Below, piece after piece: positions 25,013-33,461 of a stretch of 64,000 nt of DNA. Position numbers and translations under genes: made by a program. Source of the DNA: Niastella yeongjuensis (GTDB lineage Bacteria; Bacteroidota; Bacteroidia; Chitinophagales; Chitinophagaceae); the NCBI RefSeq assembly GCF_900110245.1, contig NZ_FOCZ01000002.1, positions 496,001 to 560,000 of the forward strand, in the 5' to 3' direction. Within the stretch, counting starts at the first letter, position 1. Each line of letters starts with the position of its first letter. The notes under the pieces were generated by a model that ran no database searches, had not been told where the DNA came from, and was given only the letters and a program-made list of their open reading frames with translations.

Positions 25013-26884
25013 TTAATCAAACCCTAACTTCAGCTTACTCCGCAATTCATTCACCATTGGGTATTGTTCTATAATTTTAATATACTGTTCTTTCGTCGAG
25101 AGGGGTTTTTCCGTAGGTATAAATTCTACCGGATTCTCCGTCACCACAATAGTGAACATCAGGGTGCGGTTATTAAAGCACTGCTGTATATAGTCCGACA
25201 ACTGGCGCCGTTCACCCTCAATAAATTTCTGCTCCAGGTTGTTGTTGCTCACAATTTCAAAGGAGTTACCACTGGTGATCATCAGCTGCGCCATATCGAA
25301 TGATTGGGCCGCCGGGTTCTTGTTATCTTTTAATTTTTGGGAGAAATTGGCCCAGTGCTGCTGCAATTGTTCCAGCGTGAGGGGGATGACCGGATTACTG
25401 GAACCTGCCGTTTTATTGGCAAATTTCTGCCTGATCGATTCCAATGTCCCCAATTTGGGCATTGCCTTACCCGAGGCCTCCCGACCCGTCGGGAGGGTGG
25501 AAGAATGCTGTCCACCAGCATTTCCGGAATGCATTGAATTAATGTAATTCAACTCTTCCTCATCAGGGTTCAGGTACCCAACCGAAGGCTCCTCTATTAT
25601 TAACCTCGCTTCGTCAGTAGGCTGGCGATAAACTGTCGAATCTACCTTTTTAGGGGCTGTTGTTTCTGCCCGCTGCCCTTTGCTCTCCATTTTCTGCTCT
25701 ACCATCCCCAGCTTGCGAAACGCTACAGACTGGGCACCCTCAGCTACTTTTTTTTTAGCAAGGCCGTCCCCGCCGGCAGCCAGTTCAAGCGCCTGTTGCA
25801 GGTAGGTGAGTTTTATAATGGCCAGTTCGGTGTGCAGTCGTTTGTTACGGGCCCCTTTGAAGTTTATTTCGGCTTCGTTTAAAATGTTCAGGGCGCTTAT
25901 AAGGTAGGCTACCGGGGTTTTTTGTCCGACTAACACGTATTTATCTTTAAAACTTTCTACCACCTGCAGCAATCCTGCTACTCTTTCGTCTTTGCATACC
26001 AGCAGGTTACGAATGAATTCAGAAAACCCGTTCAATACCATATCGCCTTCAAAACCCTTGCGGTCAATGTCATCGTATAATAACATGGCTCCGGCCAGGT
26101 CCTGGTTCTGCATACAATCTATTAGTTTAAAATAGTAGTCTGCATCCAGAATGTTCAGGTGCTCCAGGGTATTTTGATAGGTAACGGTACCACTGGTAAA
26201 ACTTACAATTTTATCGAGAATACTGAGGGCATCGCGCATACAGCCTTCGCTTTTGCGGGCAATGATCTGTAAGGCTGGCTTCTCGGCATTGATGTCTTCT
26301 TTTTTACAAATGCTCTCCAGGTGTTCTACCGTATCGTTGTTTGTGATGCGCTTGAAATCGAAGATCTGGCATCGGCTCAGGATAGTGGGTAGAATTTTAT
26401 GCTTTTCGGTAGTAGCCAAAATGAAGATAGCGTAGGAGGGTGGTTCCTCCAGCGTTTTCAAAAAGGCGTTAAAGGCCGAGGAGCTCAACATGTGAACCTC
26501 GTCAATTACGTATACTTTATGTTTACCGGGCTCGGGAGCAAATCTTACTTTTTCCACCAGCGACCGGATATCTTCCACAGAGTTGTTACTGGCCGCATCC
26601 AATTCAAATACATTCAGCGAAGTGCCCTCATTAAAAGCCACACACGACGGGCACTCATTACATGCTTCACCCTCTGCAGAAGGCTTATCACAATTGATGG
26701 TTTTAGCCAGAATACGGGCACAGGTTGTTTTACCCACCCCACGCGGACCGCAGAACAAAAAGGCATGCGCCAGGTGGTGGTTCTTGATCGCATTCTGCAG
26801 GGTGGTGGTAATATGGGCTTGTCCTACGACCGTATCAAAGGTTTGCGGACGATATTTCCGGGCTGAAACAATGAATTTATCCAT
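25013..26884 (-). CDS. dnaX: DNA polymerase III gamma/tau subunit
   Basis: The clamp-loader ATPase of the replisome. Walker A is GPRGVGKTTCARILA, a four-Cys zinc module follows (CDKPSAEGEACNECPSC), Walker B is VYVIDEVHML and sensor 1 is LATTEKHKILPTI. The start used is MDKFIVSARKYRPQ (26884), the family's usual N-terminus; 15 upstream codons in the open frame are excluded. The variable linker near residue 470 contains an in-frame perfect DNA palindrome (25477-25496). The C-terminal tau-like region is short and Bacteroidota-specific. Confidence 0.93.
   Translation of the reverse strand: MDKFIVSARKYRPQTFDTVVGQAHITTTLQNAIKNHHLAHAFLFCGPRGVGKTTCARILAKTINCDKPSAEGEACNECPSCVAFNEGTSLNVFELDAASNNSVEDIRSLVEKVRFAPEPGKHKVYVIDEVHMLSSSAFNAFLKTLEEPPSYAIFILATTEKHKILPTILSRCQIFDFKRITNNDTVEHLESICKKEDINAEKPALQIIARKSEGCMRDALSILDKIVSFTSGTVTYQNTLEHLNILDADYYFKLIDCMQNQDLAGAMLLYDDIDRKGFEGDMVLNGFSEFIRNLLVCKDERVAGLLQVVESFKDKYVLVGQKTPVAYLISALNILNEAEINFKGARNKRLHTELAIIKLTYLQQALELAAGGDGLAKKKVAEGAQSVAFRKLGMVEQKMESKGQRAETTAPKKVDSTVYRQPTDEARLIIEEPSVGYLNPDEEELNYINSMHSGNAGGQHSSTLPTGREASGKAMPKLGTLESIRQKFANKTAGSSNPVIPLTLEQLQQHWANFSQKLKDNKNPAAQSFDMAQLMITSGNSFEIVSNNNLEQKFIEGERRQLSDYIQQCFNNRTLMFTIVVTENPVEFIPTEKPLSTKEQYIKIIEQYPMVNELRSKLKLGFD
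25477..25496. repeat. Perfect palindrome inside dnaX
   Basis: CCTCCCGAC-CC-GTCGGGAGG: a 9-bp perfect stem with only 2 central bases, within the poorly conserved linker of DnaX, translated as LPTGREASG on the minus strand. It looks like an in-frame insertion of a small palindromic element. Confidence 0.6.
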
Positions 26885-26912
26885 GATATGTCGCAAATGT
26901 AAGGAAAAGCAG

Positions 26913-26954
26913 AATGTGCAAATATGCAAATTTGAAAATGATCTAATGGATTGA
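26913..26954. repeat. Heptad array, (TGCAAAT/TTTGAAA) units
   Basis: Units of 7 bp (AATGTGC, AAATATG, CAAATTT, GAAAATG, ATCTAAT, GGATTGA) lie just upstream of dnaX. They share the period but not the sequence of other arrays, and resemble the one upstream of the peroxiredoxin gene at 61607-61641. Confidence 0.45.
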
Positions 26955-27149
26955 ATATCTGTTTTTTATGCAGTTAAAAGCAGGTCCTCAAAACTTAACG
27001 GAAAGTTGATTTCTTTTCAGCCTCCCCTATTCAATATTTTATAGTCAATCTTCAGGCTGCTGCTTTCTTAAAATGGGTGTTTTAACGGGGAAAAAATTGG
27101 TGAGAATGGGGTACTTTGATATAGAGACCGTAATAATGCGGCTTTGCTT

Positions 27150-27446
27150 ATGCTAGAAAGGCAAAAGAATTCCAATCCGCAGGACCTTCAGGACACCATT
27201 GACACCTGCCGGCAGTTGCTTTCCATTCCCGAAATTCGGGGTGACCGCTACAAATCAGCACAATACAGCTATAAATTGGCCGCCGCAATAAGGAGTACAC
27301 CTGCCTATAATCCAACAGAAGTGATAGAAATACTGGAGGAAACCCTCAAAAACCTGCCTTTTAAGGAGGATCCATGTGGCGTTCACCGCCAGCGGCTGTG
27401 GGTACAAAAAAATATTTTAATAAAACAAGTATGGATAACGAGCTGA
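27150..27446 (+). CDS. Small helical protein, first ORF of the CHAT-lipase cassette
   Basis: A 98-residue ORF (ATG 27150; a TTG two codons earlier is less likely). It is mostly alpha-helical with a pattern like two TPR-type helices (LQDTIDTCRQLLSIPEI, YKSAQYSYKLAAAIRS, EVIEILEETLKNLP). I do not recognise it. It overlaps the next gene by 16 nt if that gene starts at 27431, which suggests coupling. It could be an adaptor domain of the CHAT protein, or a degenerate leftover of a longer N-terminus; coding status is moderately certain. Confidence 0.5.
   Translation: MLERQKNSNPQDLQDTIDTCRQLLSIPEIRGDRYKSAQYSYKLAAAIRSTPAYNPTEVIEILEETLKNLPFKEDPCGVHRQRLWVQKNILIKQVWITS
27363..27369 (+). promoter_or_regulatory. 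Perfect Shine-Dalgarno that supports an alternative CHAT start
   Basis: AAGGAGG lies 4 nt before ATG 27374, in frame with the CHAT gene. Bacteroidota seldom use such sites, so it may be chance (it also encodes Lys-Glu in the overlapping ORF). If real, the CHAT protein gains 19 residues. Confidence 0.35.
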
Positions 27447-29569
27447 AGATCTACCTTATACAGAACCTGTTTCGCTTCGACAAGGTTTTAAATAAACTTA
27501 CTGGATCCACCTGGACTTATTTACGGTCAAGATTTCTTGACCGGATTAAAAGCCCGGAAAGTAATGAGGAATTAGGAAGATGGAGTGCGACAGACGAACT
27601 CATTGCTGGCTTGCTGGAAACGGAGGCAGCCCCCCTGGTTCGACATTGGCTGAATCAGGCCTATAATAATGAGGCAGCTTATAGAGGCATCAGAATAGAA
27701 TTCGAAAACCTGGAGAAGATGAATGATATAGTGCCGGAGCCGGAATTGGAATATGCCCCACCTGCGGAGAATAATGCCATACCACCCGGAAGCGAGAAAA
27801 CCATTAACGCCTGGATTCCTGAGCTTGCTACACCCGGGGACTATCTTCAACCAGCACATACATACACGTTATATTTCAAAGTGGGAGATGCTGTGGATCA
27901 TAATCTTTTAACGGGCGACACAGGCGTCGCAGCCCTGGATATTCCCAATGAGGGCCTGTGGCTGAAGTGTGTGGTTTATTCGTCGACAGTAGAAATTCCA
28001 ACGCCCGAATTTACCCTGCTTGTTCCGAAGAATGGAAACAGTGTTACGGTCAGTCTGCCTATCATCACACGGCTGGCGGGAGAGGCGCAGCTGGAAGTGT
28101 TGCTATTTACCATCGCTCAAAATGATTCGCTTTCAGTTGAAAACGCTCCGGTAAAGGAGTTGTACCGGAAGTTTCAGCTAAGGCTGCAGGTGGGTAAACC
28201 AACTGGTCAGATTGAAGAAGCCGAAGGTGGTTTGATCCGGAACGATTGGGTAAAAAGTCCGGCTTCCCAGCTGAACCTGCCATATCCACATGAATGGACC
28301 ACCCCGCCCGGAGAACTGAATATCGTTGTGATCGGCGGCGGGAAGGCATACGTCAGCGGCACCTCTGGCGGTAAAGCCGTGAATAAACCCATGGACTGGC
28401 CCGTTGCCCCGGCGCAGGTTGCGGGCCTTATTGAAAATGTGGTGGCCAGTGCGGAAAAGTTCCGCGCCAAATGGGACAATTACCTTAATGACCTGGATGC
28501 CACTGAAACTATGGACCGGCTTCGCAATTTTCAGCCTGAGTACGATTGGAGTTACCTGAATTTTAGATCAGATCAATCGCATGAACAAGCCTGGGTATCG
28601 GCGGCCCAAAGCCCCGAATTAAAAGCCCTCGCTTTTGATGGTTATTTGCTTTATGAAACTTTTTTCCCAAGCGGCTCAGAGATCAGAGGCGTCATGGATG
28701 AATTAGTTGCAGGTCATCGGATCAATATTTCCTGGGTGCCTTCCGGCTCCGATGGATTTATACCCCATGTACCCTGGGGGTTGTTTTATACCCAAATTCC
28801 CATCGATAGCACAAAGGCGGTGGATGGCGGCTCATTCATCGGCTTGCGTTACCGGATCGAATACACGTCTCATGTTGTACAGGCTGCACCGAGAACGTTG
28901 GGAAAAGTAGAAAGCACCTATAGCGCCAATCTTTTTTACTGGGGCAATAATACCAGCGATCCAACTTATATAGAGGCCAGCTGGCAGCAGCAGCAATTGG
29001 CCAACTGGCAACAACAACTTATTATTCCCGGCGCCGGTTCAACGAATGCAAAGAAAGAATTAGTGTCTATGTTGAACCAGCCTGCGGCATCTCCCCTCGG
29101 CATGATCTATTTCTTTTGTCAATGCAGTGTGGGAGATGGTAATAATCCTGTATTACGATTTGGTTCCACCTCCGATGCAGCGGATGTGGTTAACCGTATG
29201 GAACTGGGGATCCTGCCATTACAGGATCGTCCGCTCATTTTTGCCAACGCCTGTACCACCAGCACAGCAGATGCCTATATGGCAAATGAACTGGAAACTT
29301 CCTTTTTCCGGCGGGGATGCAGGGCCTACTTGGGCACCGAGATAAAAGTGCCGATCCGCTTCGCCAGCCGGTTTGCCTGTATCTTTTATAATTTTTTCTT
29401 TCGCAAAGTAGATACAAGTCCAATGGCAGCAGGAGAAGCCGTAGCGCAAACCAGGCTGTGGCTCTGGACCCAATACCAGAATATCGGCGGGTTGTTTTAT
29501 ACCTACATAAACCAATATGAATTATTTATGGCTGCTCCCGAAGAACTTAAAAACATTAAAAATCAATAA
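27431..29569 (+). CDS. CHAT (caspase-like) domain protein
   Basis: A 712-residue protein counted from MDNELK (27431); ATG 27374 is an alternative. A helical N-terminus (1-100) and a Pro-rich linker precede a beta-sandwich-like domain (about 125-275, from TYTLYFKVGD to FQLRLQV). The C-terminal CHAT cysteine-protease domain (about 420-705) has its Cys at 608 (FANACTTS). The usual His position in the strand MIYFFCQCS holds Gln (Q564) between two Cys. SFFRRGCRAYLGTEIKVP and GGLFYTYINQYEL fit one CHAT subfamily. It is 2 nt upstream of the lipase gene. Confidence 0.83.
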   Translation: MDNELKIYLIQNLFRFDKVLNKLTGSTWTYLRSRFLDRIKSPESNEELGRWSATDELIAGLLETEAAPLVRHWLNQAYNNEAAYRGIRIEFENLEKMNDIVPEPELEYAPPAENNAIPPGSEKTINAWIPELATPGDYLQPAHTYTLYFKVGDAVDHNLLTGDTGVAALDIPNEGLWLKCVVYSSTVEIPTPEFTLLVPKNGNSVTVSLPIITRLAGEAQLEVLLFTIAQNDSLSVENAPVKELYRKFQLRLQVGKPTGQIEEAEGGLIRNDWVKSPASQLNLPYPHEWTTPPGELNIVVIGGGKAYVSGTSGGKAVNKPMDWPVAPAQVAGLIENVVASAEKFRAKWDNYLNDLDATETMDRLRNFQPEYDWSYLNFRSDQSHEQAWVSAAQSPELKALAFDGYLLYETFFPSGSEIRGVMDELVAGHRINISWVPSGSDGFIPHVPWGLFYTQIPIDSTKAVDGGSFIGLRYRIEYTSHVVQAAPRTLGKVESTYSANLFYWGNNTSDPTYIEASWQQQQLANWQQQLIIPGAGSTNAKKELVSMLNQPAASPLGMIYFFCQCSVGDGNNPVLRFGSTSDAADVVNRMELGILPLQDRPLIFANACTTSTADAYMANELETSFFRRGCRAYLGTEIKVPIRFASRFACIFYNFFFRKVDTSPMAAGEAVAQTRLWLWTQYQNIGGLFYTYINQYELFMAAPEELKNIKNQ

Positions 29570-29571
29570 CC

Positions 29572-31047
29572 ATGTCAAACGATTTGATCAATAGATTTCT
29601 TTTATCGGCTACGGATGAACGAATAAACATTATCCGGAATAATGACAATAAGGAAACATTACTTAACTGGCTCGGCTCCGATGTTTATTCAGAATATGCT
29701 CGCCTGGCAGACGGTGAAGACGATCATCATCTCGGTATAAAGGCAGCAAAAAACATGATCGTTATACCCGGTGTTATGGGCAGCCTGCTGCAGAGTGAAT
29801 CTAAAGGCGGTATCTGGTGGATGGATGTTCGTACCCGCAAACATATCGATGATCTGCGGCTTTCCGCCGATGGCACGGAAGATGCCGACCCGGACAATGC
29901 TATTGCTGCGTGTGCTGTTGATACAGCATATGAACCTTTTCTCACTGCCATTTTAAAGCGGGAGGATTTTGGCGCTGTGGTTTTTCCCTATGATTGGCGA
30001 AAATCGCTGGCATTAAGCGCCCCCCGTTTAAAGGAACTCATTATTCAAACCTATACCAGGAATGGAAATAACCCTGTTCACCTGGTTGCCCACAGTATGG
30101 GTGGCATGATGTTGCGGGTCACCTTAATGCAGTATGGTGAAGAATTATGGCCAATGATTGGCCGTATTGTTTTCATTGCTACTCCGCATTATGGTTCCCC
30201 GTCAATTGCGGGTTATTTAAAAAATCATTTGTGGGGCTTTAACCTGATGGCCTTATTGGGTGTTTATCTAAGCAGGGAAACGTTCCGGTCATTATGGGGA
30301 GTGCTGAGCCTGCTGCCCGCTCCGCTGGGTATTTATCCCGGAACAAGACAAGCGGATTCCGCCGCACCATCTCCTGATGAGGATACTCCTTACCTGCACC
30401 CCTGTTCGAATTTCGACATGTATGATGTTGCGTCCTGGAAGCTGGACCTGTCGCAGGAAGAGGCCGCAGCCCTTCAAAAAGTGCTGAATGGGGTGGCAGT
30501 CTTTTATCAGCAGTTGTACGATTATCACCGGCAACTGGATCAAACCTTTAAAGACAAGATGCTGGTTATTGCCGGAGTGGGATATAAAACGCTTTTTAAA
30601 CTCGCCTATCATTCTAAACTATTTGGCGCCTGGGAAAAAATGGACAAGATTACCTCCAGAGTTGAAGGAGATCCTAACAGGGATGGTGACGGGCGGGTAC
30701 CCCTTGCTTCGGCCATGTTGGAAAACGTAGCCATTCGTTATGTTAAAGGGGTTCACGGCGGATTACCGAATATCCCTCAGGTTTATGAAGCCGTATTTAG
30801 CTGGCTGGAAGGAAAAAGCGCCAATAATCTTCCTGACACCCCCGAAGGGGCTCTTCGCGGGCACCTGTCGGCAGATGACACAGAGAGTGTCGCTCCACAC
30901 CTGGATGGAACCGCGCGCAAACAACCGTTCTCAGATGATCCCGGATTATGGGATTCGGAAACCACGACGCCACCAGAACTCAGCGAAATGGAGTCGCTGT
31001 TAGAGAAGGGCGAACTCGCCGGTTTTCAGCAGGTACGACTTCTTTAA
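29572..31047 (+). CDS. LCAT-type alpha/beta-hydrolase (lipase/acyltransferase)
   Basis: A 491-residue hydrolase with no signal peptide, so probably cytoplasmic. The oxyanion region is VIPGVMGS (64-71), the nucleophile S175 in VAHSMGG, the catalytic Asp candidate D373 in GDGRVPL and the His H395 in VHGGLPN, the order expected for lecithin-cholesterol-acyltransferase-like lipases. After residue 415 there is an acidic, Pro/Thr-rich tail ending in a short helix, which could be a regulatory or cleavable region. Its stop-to-start gap with the CHAT gene is 2 nt, so the two are co-translated; the pairing suggests a protease-lipase effector module. Confidence 0.85.
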   Translation: MSNDLINRFLLSATDERINIIRNNDNKETLLNWLGSDVYSEYARLADGEDDHHLGIKAAKNMIVIPGVMGSLLQSESKGGIWWMDVRTRKHIDDLRLSADGTEDADPDNAIAACAVDTAYEPFLTAILKREDFGAVVFPYDWRKSLALSAPRLKELIIQTYTRNGNNPVHLVAHSMGGMMLRVTLMQYGEELWPMIGRIVFIATPHYGSPSIAGYLKNHLWGFNLMALLGVYLSRETFRSLWGVLSLLPAPLGIYPGTRQADSAAPSPDEDTPYLHPCSNFDMYDVASWKLDLSQEEAAALQKVLNGVAVFYQQLYDYHRQLDQTFKDKMLVIAGVGYKTLFKLAYHSKLFGAWEKMDKITSRVEGDPNRDGDGRVPLASAMLENVAIRYVKGVHGGLPNIPQVYEAVFSWLEGKSANNLPDTPEGALRGHLSADDTESVAPHLDGTARKQPFSDDPGLWDSETTTPPELSEMESLLEKGELAGFQQVRLL

Positions 31048-31152
31048 AAATACCCTGCCAGGCCAGGAACAAATAATTACAACCTATTCAAACAACGTTT
31101 TGGATTTTATAGCAGGTGGATTTCTACCTGAAACTTAATTTATGCCATCTTT

Positions 31153-31266
31153 CATCCTAAGGTCATCCTAGGGTATTCCTTAGGTCATCCCAGGGTTATC
31201 CTAGGGTTTGAACCTAAGGATAAGCTTATGATAACCTTGAGAATACCTAATGAAACCCTTAAGATA
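31153..31266. repeat. Inverted pair of 11-bp tandem arrays downstream of the CHAT-lipase cassette
   Basis: Five contiguous 11-bp units with consensus YATCCTAGGGT (31153-31207) are followed by five units of the reverse-complement type (consensus ACCTAAGGATA, 31212-31266). Most units contain a small palindrome such as CCTAGG or CCTTAGG. Together they form an imperfect inverted repeat with arms of about 55 bp. It could fold as a long hairpin or present about one protein site per helical turn. The 345-nt gap has no gene. Confidence 0.75.
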
Positions 31267-31342
31267 TAAGTACTCTTAAATATGGCTAAAACAGACCCCA
31301 AAGGGGTGATCTGGAGAAATTCTAAAGAAAGTCAGGTACTTG

Positions 31343-31373
31343 TTTGGATACTTAACAGTGTTAAGTATATTTG
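31343..31373 (+). promoter_or_regulatory. Promoter of the TetR gene
   Basis: TTTG (31343-31346), a 19-bp spacer and TATATTTG (31366-31373) match the Bacteroidota -33/-7 promoter consensus (TTTG, about 19-21 bp, TAnnTTTG). The gene's ATG follows 20 nt downstream. Confidence 0.8.
31348..31368. promoter_or_regulatory. TetR operator 1
   Basis: ATACTTAACA-G-TGTTAAGTAT is a perfect inverted repeat with 10-bp arms lying between the -33 and -7 boxes. Its core CTTAACnnnGTTAAG recurs upstream of the efflux genes at 32050, so it is the likely binding site of the TetR protein encoded next to it. Confidence 0.75.
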
Positions 31374-31392
31374 TGTCGTTAATTAACCTATT

Positions 31393-32028
31393 ATGGGCAT
31401 AACGGAAAGAAAAGAGAAACAAAAGCAGGAGATCAAGAAGATGATCCTGGATGCTTCCATGAAATTATTCATGGAGCAGGGGTTCGAGAATGTGTCTATC
31501 CGTAAAATTGCCGACCTCATAGAATACAGTCCTACAACAGTTTACCTGTATTTTAAAGACAAAAACGAGATCCTTTTCAACCTGCATGAAATGGGATTTC
31601 ATAAAATGGCGGAATATAATACCGATCTCTGGACAATAAAAAACCCGCTCGTTCGTCTGGCCAAAATGGGCGAGTACTACATCCGGTTTGGACTGGAAAA
31701 TCCTGCCTACTATGAACTGATGTTTATTTTAAAGGCCCCCATGGAAGCTTTAGAAGTACTGGATGCAACCTGTGAATGGAAAAGCGGTGACCAGGCTCTG
31801 GGAAAACTAAAAGAAACCATCCAGGAGTGTATGGATAAAAAGCTGGTAGAGAAAGGTGATGTAGAGGCAGTAGCGATGTCTATCTGGAGCATGGTACATG
31901 GCATGGTAGCCCTGGCCATCAGGGACCGGTTCGATAAACTGGTACCGCGGGACCAAATGGTAGCGATGATGCAAAGAGGATTGACCTGGTTGTTGAACTC
32001 ATTGGATATTTCTGATAAAAAAACCTGA
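31393..32028 (+). CDS. TetR-family regulator of the efflux operon
   Basis: A 211-residue repressor. The N-terminal helix-turn-helix (about 10-57) is typical: ILDASMKLFMEQGFENVSIRKIADLI, then YSPTTVYLYFKDKNEIL. The larger C-terminal ligand domain has WSMVHGMVALAIRDRF, as in the WHG-type TetR_C group. Its own promoter contains an inverted repeat, and a second copy precedes the TolC-like gene, so it most likely represses itself and the RND pump. The inducer is unknown. Confidence 0.93.
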   Translation: MGITERKEKQKQEIKKMILDASMKLFMEQGFENVSIRKIADLIEYSPTTVYLYFKDKNEILFNLHEMGFHKMAEYNTDLWTIKNPLVRLAKMGEYYIRFGLENPAYYELMFILKAPMEALEVLDATCEWKSGDQALGKLKETIQECMDKKLVEKGDVEAVAMSIWSMVHGMVALAIRDRFDKLVPRDQMVAMMQRGLTWLLNSLDISDKKT

Positions 32029-32049
32029 GGGTTTTTTTTTACTCCTTTA

Positions 32050-32064
32050 CTTAACACCGTTAAG
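32050..32064. promoter_or_regulatory. TetR operator 2, upstream of the tolC-like gene
   Basis: CTTAACACCGTTAAG has the same arms and spacing as the core of operator 1 (CTTAACAGTGTTAAG). It is followed 1 nt later by a -7-like TTATTTAC and, 34 nt later, by the ATG at 32099. Confidence 0.72.
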
Positions 32065-32098
32065 ATTATTTACATAATAAAATAAAACAGATTGACTT

Positions 32099-33460
32099 AT
32101 GAAAAGAAGTCTATCAATCCCGATCGTGATCGGGGTTGCAGGGGGCCTTTTTGCTCAACCGGCCGCTGCGCAAACCGCTATTCTGGATACATACATTAAA
32201 AAGGGGCTGGAAACAAACCTGGCTCTGCACCAGAAAACCTTCGACCTGCAAAAAGCTGAAGTGGATCTGAAAAGGGCCAAAACCCTGTTTTATCCGCAGG
32301 CCAGTTTTAATTCGCAATACACCCTGGCTTCGGGTGGCCGCACGCAGGACATTCCCATTGGCGATCTGTTGAACAATGTGTATTCCACTTTGAACCAGTT
32401 AACCGGCGCCAGTAAATTTCCACAGGTTGATAACCAGAAGATCACGTTTTTGCCAAACGACTTTCACGACACGCGGCTGGAAGTATCGATGCCATTGGTG
32501 AATACCGATATCTATTATAATAAAGCTATTAAACAAGAGTTGATCCATACCCAGCAGATAGATATCGAGATCTATAAACGAGAACTGGTAAAAAACATCA
32601 AGGAAGCATACTATCAATACCTGCAGGCTGGTAAAGCGGTTGACATCTACAATAATGCGCTGAAGCTGGCCAGTGAGAATTTACGGGTGAGTGAAAAGTT
32701 TGTACAAAACGATATAGGCACTAAAGAATCGGTAATGCGGGCAAAAGCGCAGGTAAGCCAGGTAAAAGCTTCGCTCATCACCGCTACCAATCAACAGCTC
32801 AATGCCGCTGCCTATTTTAATTGTTTGTTGAATGAAAACCTGGAAGCACCGGTTACCGCCGATTCTGCTTTATTTGAAAGAACAAATACAACAGTACCTG
32901 CTGCGCTGGAATTACCTGCCAGCCGCGAAGAACTTACCAAAATACAAAGCGCCCAAAAAGTAGTAGGTACCGGTTTGAAAATGAACCGCAACTACCTGGT
33001 GCCAAAACTCAATGCATTTTATAACATCGGTTTTCAGGGATTCGGGTTCCATTTCAATAGTGATCAGTTTTATCAGTTAGGCGGCCTGCAACTTAAGTGG
33101 GACCTGTTCAAAGCCAATGATAATAAATATAAGATCCAACAGTCGCAACTGGACCTGGATGCGCTCAACAACCAGTATAAAGATGTACAACAACAACTGA
33201 CCTTACAGGTTCGTACCTCGCTCAATAATTATCGTTCAGCCATACAAACGCTGGAAGCCTTAAATGATGAAGTGCAAAGCGCCGTGGAAACCTACCGATT
33301 TGCCGAAAGAAGATTTCGGGAAGGACAGGCGCTGCAAATAGAGTTGATAGATGCCCGTACCCAGTTAACCAGCGCACAATTAAATTATTCACTGGCGCAA
33401 TTGGCGGTGTTGTCACGAGCTGCTGAATTGGAACGGGCGACTGCAGCTTATAAATTGTAG
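32099..33460 (+). CDS. TolC-family outer-membrane efflux protein
   Basis: A 453-residue outer-membrane channel of a tripartite pump. A signal peptide (ending AAAQT) precedes long periplasmic helices with two internal repeats, as in TolC: an early KKGLETNLALHQKTFDLQKAEVDLKRAK and a later LQVRTSLNNYRSAIQTLEAL with AERRFREGQALQIELIDARTQLTSAQLNY. It is the first pump gene after tetR, with its own operator. Upstream of its ATG only a weak purine stretch is present. Confidence 0.92.
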   Translation: MKRSLSIPIVIGVAGGLFAQPAAAQTAILDTYIKKGLETNLALHQKTFDLQKAEVDLKRAKTLFYPQASFNSQYTLASGGRTQDIPIGDLLNNVYSTLNQLTGASKFPQVDNQKITFLPNDFHDTRLEVSMPLVNTDIYYNKAIKQELIHTQQIDIEIYKRELVKNIKEAYYQYLQAGKAVDIYNNALKLASENLRVSEKFVQNDIGTKESVMRAKAQVSQVKASLITATNQQLNAAAYFNCLLNENLEAPVTADSALFERTNTTVPAALELPASREELTKIQSAQKVVGTGLKMNRNYLVPKLNAFYNIGFQGFGFHFNSDQFYQLGGLQLKWDLFKANDNKYKIQQSQLDLDALNNQYKDVQQQLTLQVRTSLNNYRSAIQTLEALNDEVQSAVETYRFAERRFREGQALQIELIDARTQLTSAQLNYSLAQLAVLSRAAELERATAAYKL

Positions 33461-33461
33461 A

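Noticed and set aside
25477..25496. Terminator inside dnaX
   Set aside because: Although perfectly palindromic, it has no T-run and a 2-nt centre; a small inserted palindrome explains it better.
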